From: Azolla caroliniana
Taxonomy: Eukaryota; Polypodiophyta
Length of the DNA stretch: 64,000 nucleotides
Assembly: GCA_043228905.1 (NCBI GenBank)
Contig: JBHGNT010000017.1
Location: forward strand, 1,798,001 to 1,862,000
Direction of reading: 5' to 3'
Shown here piece after piece: positions 59,341-64,000 of this stretch. The translations under genes and the position numbers were made by a program. How positions within the stretch are numbered: position 1 is the stretch's first letter; each line of letters opens with the position of its first letter. The notes below the pieces were generated by a model. That model did no database searches. It was not told where the DNA came from and was given only the letters and a program-made list of their open reading frames with translations.

Positions 59341-59478
59341 ACAACATGGATTGATCGATTGCACAACATTTTTTTGCAATGTGATTGCCATTTAATGATG
59401 TGGAATTGTGACAACATTGATCGATTGATCGCTCAACATTTTTTCGCCATGTGATTGCATTTAATGATGTGGAGTTGT
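59341..59478. repeat. Two-copy tandem repeat, about 70-base period
   Basis: ACAACATGGATTGATCGATT...CAACATTTTTTTGCAATGTGATTGCCATTTAATGATGTGGAATTGTG recurs as ACAACATTGATCGATTGATC...CAACATTTTTTCGCCATGTG...TTTAATGATGTGGAGTTGTG. Confidence 0.85.
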
Positions 59479-59728
59479 GAATGTGAGCACATAACGTTCA
59501 TGCTTGGATAACAAAGAGAATGCCTTTCTCCAAAAGAACCTAGATTTCTTAATATTATCATCTTCACAGGTCAGGTATGACCCTATGGGAGCAAAAGTGG
59601 ATTTATTTTTACACACAATGTTTGTGCAATTTCTGAGTAGCCATGATTCATGAATCTCCGATGTCCCCAGAATTTTACTAGTAGTAGACAGTTGCTATCG
59701 AGAGTGCAGATTTGTGATTTTGAGAGGA

Positions 59729-59729
<1 letters not shown>

Positions 59730-59760
<31 letters not shown>
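59730..59760. repeat. (GT)n microsatellite
   Basis: About 15 GT units, 280 bases downstream of the WDCGSSLYD member B gene (minus strand). Confidence 0.95.
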
Positions 59761-59762
<2 letters not shown>

Positions 59763-60042
59763 AAGAGAGGAATAGGGCGGAGATTTGAGTTGAGGTGAAA
59801 ACACACAAAATTACTTGAATTTACAAATTTTGGTGCATGGAAGCACTCAAACCTGCACATTGAATCCTTACATTCCAGAAAAGGCTCTAAATCAGAAGAT
59901 AACCACCTCTTTTGCTTCTTTTTCTCCATGTGTGTCCAGATTCCTAGCCATCTAAGAAGTACCCTCATCAGGTAATATATTCATCATTTAATGAATTAGT
60001 GATGATGATGGTGACTGAAATCCTCTTCATCACCATAGTTAG

Positions 60043-61137
60043 TCATAGCAATCTATGTTGGTCATCATCAAGTAATTCTTCTTCGATTGTGTTCCAGACA
60101 TTGCGCCGCCTGTCACTACTAGAAACCGCTGACTCCATACTGCTCGCCTCTAATTTGGTAGCATTATTAGAATTCATGGGCTTCATGTAGATGCCAATCT
60201 GGCTTCCAAGTTTCGCAAGCCAGACCCGCCAGGCGGTCGGATGCCGATGACCCCGACTTTGTGGCTGCTTCGGCATTGGTGCTGATTTGCAGAGGGATGA
60301 TGTGCTATGATCGAGCATGATATTATTCCTCGAATTTTTCGATATAGGGGCAACCACATTTAATGGCAGAGCACTACTATTTCGATTGATTGCTGATAAT
60401 CGGTCAGGTGCCATCGACAATTGCGAGATTGAATCATTTATATTGGCCAGCTTACTGGTAGGGATCATAGATTGCTTGTGATGATGATGATTATCTGTGT
60501 GGTCATGGTCACCGAAGATGTCGAGCCAATAGTTCGCGCTGCGTTCGATCCGATTGCTGAAAGAAACGATCTCGTATGCATCATATAGGCTGCTACCGCA
60601 ATCCCACATCTCACATTGATCAAGATCTGTAATTCTTGCTATATGATCCGGCCCCCATGTGCTGCTACTGCTTCTTAATTTCCTGTCCATCTCCAATCTC
60701 GAGCTTTCTTCGGGTCTCAAGGATTTCAAGGATTTCTTCGAGCTTTCTTCGGGTCTCAAGGATTTCTTCGCGCCCATGGTCTCAGCTGCGGCCCCCTGTA
60801 GAAGCGCCTCTACCTTGAACCGCGAATATTCCCTCATGGATGCAGACTTCTTTGACGCTGTATTTAGCTTGGGTGTGGCCTCTGCTTCCTTGTTAACCAT
60901 GGCCATGAGATCATCTGCCTGTACCGCATAGTTACATCCTGTTCTGTTTTCGATCATCGTATGACGGTGATCATGAACATGTCGTTGTGGCTTAATGCAG
61001 ACGGATGGGGGCGATGAGGTGGGCACGCCTGTGGAGTGGAGATGCCATGCCCATGCCGCTGCCTTCGTACTACTATTACTTCTATTTTCTCTGCTGGTTG
61101 TGGCGGAGGAAGAGGAATTCATGTGATTTGTCAGCAT
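60043..61137 (-). CDS. Unnamed plant protein with WDCGSSLYD motif (member B)
   Basis: A single-exon 364-residue protein. Around residues 178-195 it reads MWDCGSSLYDAYEIVSFSN, nearly the same as member A at 23434-24513 (PWDCGSSLYDSFELNAFSN), followed here by RIERSANYWLDIFG. Outside this block the two proteins hardly align, though both are Ser- and His-rich. Residues about 125-146 contain a short internal duplication (KSLRPEESSKKSLKSLRPEE), also visible as a near-perfect repeat in the DNA at 60705-60770. No membrane span or signal peptide is visible. The function is unknown; a regulatory or nuclear role is only a guess. Upstream (61139-61740) many short microsatellites occupy the leader or promoter. 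Confidence 0.7.
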   Translation of the reverse strand: MLTNHMNSSSSATTSRENRSNSSTKAAAWAWHLHSTGVPTSSPPSVCIKPQRHVHDHRHTMIENRTGCNYAVQADDLMAMVNKEAEATPKLNTASKKSASMREYSRFKVEALLQGAAAETMGAKKSLRPEESSKKSLKSLRPEESSRLEMDRKLRSSSSTWGPDHIARITDLDQCEMWDCGSSLYDAYEIVSFSNRIERSANYWLDIFGDHDHTDNHHHHKQSMIPTSKLANINDSISQLSMAPDRLSAINRNSSALPLNVVAPISKNSRNNIMLDHSTSSLCKSAPMPKQPQSRGHRHPTAWRVWLAKLGSQIGIYMKPMNSNNATKLEASSMESAVSSSDRRRNVWNTIEEELLDDDQHRLL

Positions 61138-61691
61138 CCTTCTTCTACTTCTAAATATAGGTATATATATAAGATTAACCAGACAGACAGAGCGCTAATT
61201 TGGGAACAGAGCTAATTTGTGAGGAAATGAATGAGAGAGAGTGCTAGGATTGTGCGGTCACACAGAAGCCAAATAGCACAACAGAAGCAGGTAAATCGAA
61301 AATGGCTTCTTTGCAAAAAAAAGAGAATCAGAATGACACAGAAGAAGCAGATGCTAAATCCAGATGGCTTTTGTAAATGAGAATCAGAATTGGGGGGGGG
61401 GGGGGGGATACTAAAGAGAAGAAATTTAAGAGGAATGAGAGAGAGAGAGAGAGAGAGAGAGCATACAAAGAGCGATATTCCAGCAACCCAAACTTCTTAA
61501 AAGCTTAAAAGTAGGATTGCTTCCATATGCACACGCACACACACGCACACACACACACATAAAAGAGTGTTTTGTTTGGTTTTGACCGGCTCCAACGTCT
61601 GATCTCTAACACATACACGCACGCAAAGAAAGACCCATTAAATCATTCACAAAAAAGAGTACACACTAGATAGAGACTCTCTATGACTCTA

Positions 61692-61722
<31 letters not shown>

Positions 61723-62832
61723 CTCGTGCAAAAAGACCAATTCATTCACGTGGGTTAGACCACCACCACCACAGCCTACCACCACTACTACTACTACAAC
61801 TAGTAGTGGGAGTTGTCGTCGGATATGCCCTTCTTGGTTCCCATAGAGCCTACCTACGCATACAATTTCGCCGGCTTTCGCATCGCTAATATTGCTATCA
61901 GTTTTTATAACCGACCCTCGCTAAAAGTTGGCTTTGTACATCTGGAACGTGAATCCCTAACCGACTCACTCATATATTTATCCATGCATAGAGAGGTATA
62001 TTTTACGCATCCATAGAGATCGTCAACTATGCATCCCAACACCTTTTCTTTTTGTCAAACTCCCTTGTTTTTTGCACAACCCCGCAAGGAAAGGGAACCT
62101 TCTACGATTCAAGCATCAGTTATCAAAAGTCTTTGTGCAAACTATCTCAAACGAGCTACAATTTGGAATGGTTCTTTCAACAAGCCTAATATAATAATCA
62201 AACTATTTTTTAGTACTTGCTTTAAAACCTAGACTTACATTATAAAGCCACTAAACTTGAGCGATGAGCATTATGCCTTCCAATTTATGTTTTTAGTCAA
62301 TAACCTCACTATCGTATCAATGGCCATCATATTTGTACATTTAATCACTCTATATAAAAAACCTTTCGAACATATTAAAACAATGTTTTCTTCCTATTGC
62401 TTTACCAAACGTAACATCTTGTTAAATTACTTCGTCTAAGTGTTATAATCTATGTTTCCTTACATGGATGAAGACTTCGTATATAGTAGTGCAAGATTGA
62501 ACATTGGATTCATGTGTGAGCCCATACACATTGAATCAATTTCATGCATTGATGTCGTGGGCTTCATTTAGTTGTCGAGTAGAAATAAGTAAAACATTGA
62601 ACCAAATGTATCATTGAGATGCCAATTATAAGGATCATGTCTTGCCAGAGATTGAGCAAAATGACTTCGTAAAGTATCACATGCACATCTTGCATGCATA
62701 ATTAAAGTAGCAAAAAAAACTCATTGATAATGCATACACACAATGTTAATGTAAGATATATATTTAAGCAAATATATTTTAGTATAGTATCTATAAAATA
62801 GTTATCCAAAACTAGTACATGATGAAAAACAC

Positions 62833-62868
<36 letters not shown>

Positions 62869-63092
62869 ATGATCTAAACTAATGGTCCATAGTCAAACAA
62901 TTACATAATTGCTTAAGTCATTTTTGTGGGTCGAATTGAATAAATGCATTACCCACAGTGTTGCCTTTTGACGGCCAACATTGCCTGTCATGAGAACGGT
63001 ATTCCAAAAATTTTGCCCGTCAAATTGACGGTTTACCAAAAAAAATGCCCTTCAAAAAGTAAATACATCGAATATTTGTACGAAACAATATA
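61138..63092. other. Spacer with many microsatellites
   Basis: Holds poly-G (61395-61408), (GA)n at 61438-61460, (CA)n around 61541-61560, mixed CT/CA at 61690-61728, CCA/ACT triplets near 61762-61805 and (GA)n at 62833-62864. No gene is supported. Confidence 0.55.
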
Positions 63093-64000
63093 TTATACCC
63101 TTCTATCCTTTGCATCTTTCCAAATTTCATATACACGATCCCATTGTATCTCTTCAATGTGTGGCCCATTCAATGAGACTCGCATTAAATCATCTAAATG
63201 CTCTATATTCAATCGATTTCTTTTCATCTCTTTGATGAGATTTTGCTTAGAAAACCCTCTCTCACACGAAACTGTGCTAGACGGAATAACCAAAGTAGCT
63301 TGCCATAATTTCATCAAATGAGGGAAACTATCGTGCCAATCCTTCATTTTGCAAAACATACGCCAAGCTTCATGCATAGTATAGCCTTCACAATTTAAAC
63401 GTAAAGTGTCAACAAACCTATAGAGTTCCATTTCACAAGCCTTTGCATCATGTAAAATTTGAGGACATGCATTGACATCAAAATTCCCAACCATGTTTTT
63501 GCTTTACTATCCCTAATCACATCATCATCTGCATAATGGCATGGGCTGAATAATTTTGCTGCATTGAAGAGGCTTAAGTTAGGGAATCTTGCATTTAGTC
63601 CATCAATAACATTTTGCACATAATTTTGAGATAGTTTAATACAACTTTCAAGTGATCCATCTATAAATGGCCTCATTCCCTTAGATTTTGCAATATTGGG
63701 ATTTGTATCATTTTGACTTGCTTTATCCATAGGAATTTGTTTGAAGTATAGTTCATGCCTATATGTAACGCCATCTTTATCCTCTATTTCCAAAAACCCA
63801 ACTTTAGAGCATCTTAAGAACTTGGATAAATACATTGTTCCATCCGCAAATGTGTCATTTCTCAAGAAAGACCTTCGCAAATTAGAAATTGTAATATCAA
63901 TTTCTGCACCAATTGAAGTTACATCCAAATTCTCTTTTTGAAGTTTCAAGCTCAAGATATTCATCAAATGCAACACATCAGCCATCATACAAAAGCAAAA
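63093..64000 (-). pseudogene. hAT-type transposase, C-terminal part, frameshifted and cut by the window edge
   Basis: Two overlapping minus-strand frames (63988-63395, then 63494-63093) form one protein broken by a frameshift near 63490: DVIRDSKAKTWLG continues as NFDVNACPQILHD in the other frame. The C-terminal piece has LMKLWQATLVIPSSTVSCERGFSKQNLIK, the hAT dimerisation block (P-S-x-x-x-x-E-R-x-F-S), and RLNIEHLDDLMRV. It is the type seen in ZNF862-like hAT proteins. The catalytic N-terminal part lies beyond 64000, so the state of the full element is unknown. Confidence 0.75.

Larger units (their letters stand above)
57420..60042. other. Spacer with no recognised gene
   Basis: No supported gene. 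It contains the Mfl1-type gene's promoter side (57370-57700), a tandem pair (59341-59478) and a (GT)n run (59730-59760). Confidence 0.5.

Noticed and set aside
59678-59968. Open frame with a Thr-His repeat on the minus strand
   Set aside because: It comes from the (GT)n microsatellite and has no domain or homology I recognise.
1-64000. CRISPR arrays, bacterial operons or organellar insertions
   Set aside because: No regularly spaced short repeats with unique spacers, no Shine-Dalgarno-led gene clusters and no plastid or mitochondrial genes were seen.

Overview
The window reads as nuclear DNA of a land plant, most likely a fern or another non-seed plant. The evidence is spliceosomal snRNA genes with the plant upstream sequence element (USE) plus TATA promoter, a PLS-type pentatricopeptide gene, a chloroplast mitoferrin-like carrier, intron-rich housekeeping genes and a heavy load of decayed non-LTR retrotransposons in AT-rich spacers. 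The exact group is an inference; no organelle or bacterial features are seen.

Layout. 0.4-3.6 kb (+): an intronless LRR receptor-like protein. 3.8-6.8 kb: a duplicated snRNA unit. The right unit has a U2 gene (+) converging on a U1 gene (-), each with a USE and TATA box at the spacing used by RNA polymerase II. The left unit holds only a U2 3' scrap and a U1 copy whose body is nearly intact but which lacks its 5' splice-site-pairing end, its promoter and half of its last stem. 9.8-16.1 kb: nested LINE remnants, including a nearly full-length but broken element with ORF1 and ORF2. 16.6-18.2 kb (-): a BET1-type SNARE gene whose last (membrane) exon I cannot find. 19.5-21.2 kb (+): chloroplast thioredoxin-like 4. 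23.4-24.5 kb (+) and 60.0-61.1 kb (-): two members of an unnamed family that share a WDCGSSLYD motif. 26.9-27.9 kb: LINE remnant. 30.5-37.5 kb (+): a 13-coding-exon SEC14/SFH phosphatidylinositol-transfer gene. 39.0-40.7 kb (-): PPR gene, with a PPR relic at 41.9-42.5 kb. 45.1-46.3 kb (+) and 46.4-48.3 kb (-): two LINE remnants, the second truncated exactly at a (GA)n tract. 49.4-52.8 kb (+): an eight-exon GST-like gene. 55.2-57.4 kb (-): two-exon mitoferrin-like carrier. 63.1-64.0 kb (-): end of a frameshifted hAT transposase that runs off the window.

There is no operon-like organisation; each gene stands alone. Shared themes are the splicing RNAs (U1, U2), chloroplast proteins (Trx-like 4, mitoferrin-like), membrane traffic and lipid signalling (BET1, SFH), and many local two-copy tandem duplications of 70-140 bp in the spacers. 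All splice junctions were inferred by eye from GT/AG sites, reading frame and family homology remembered, not searched.
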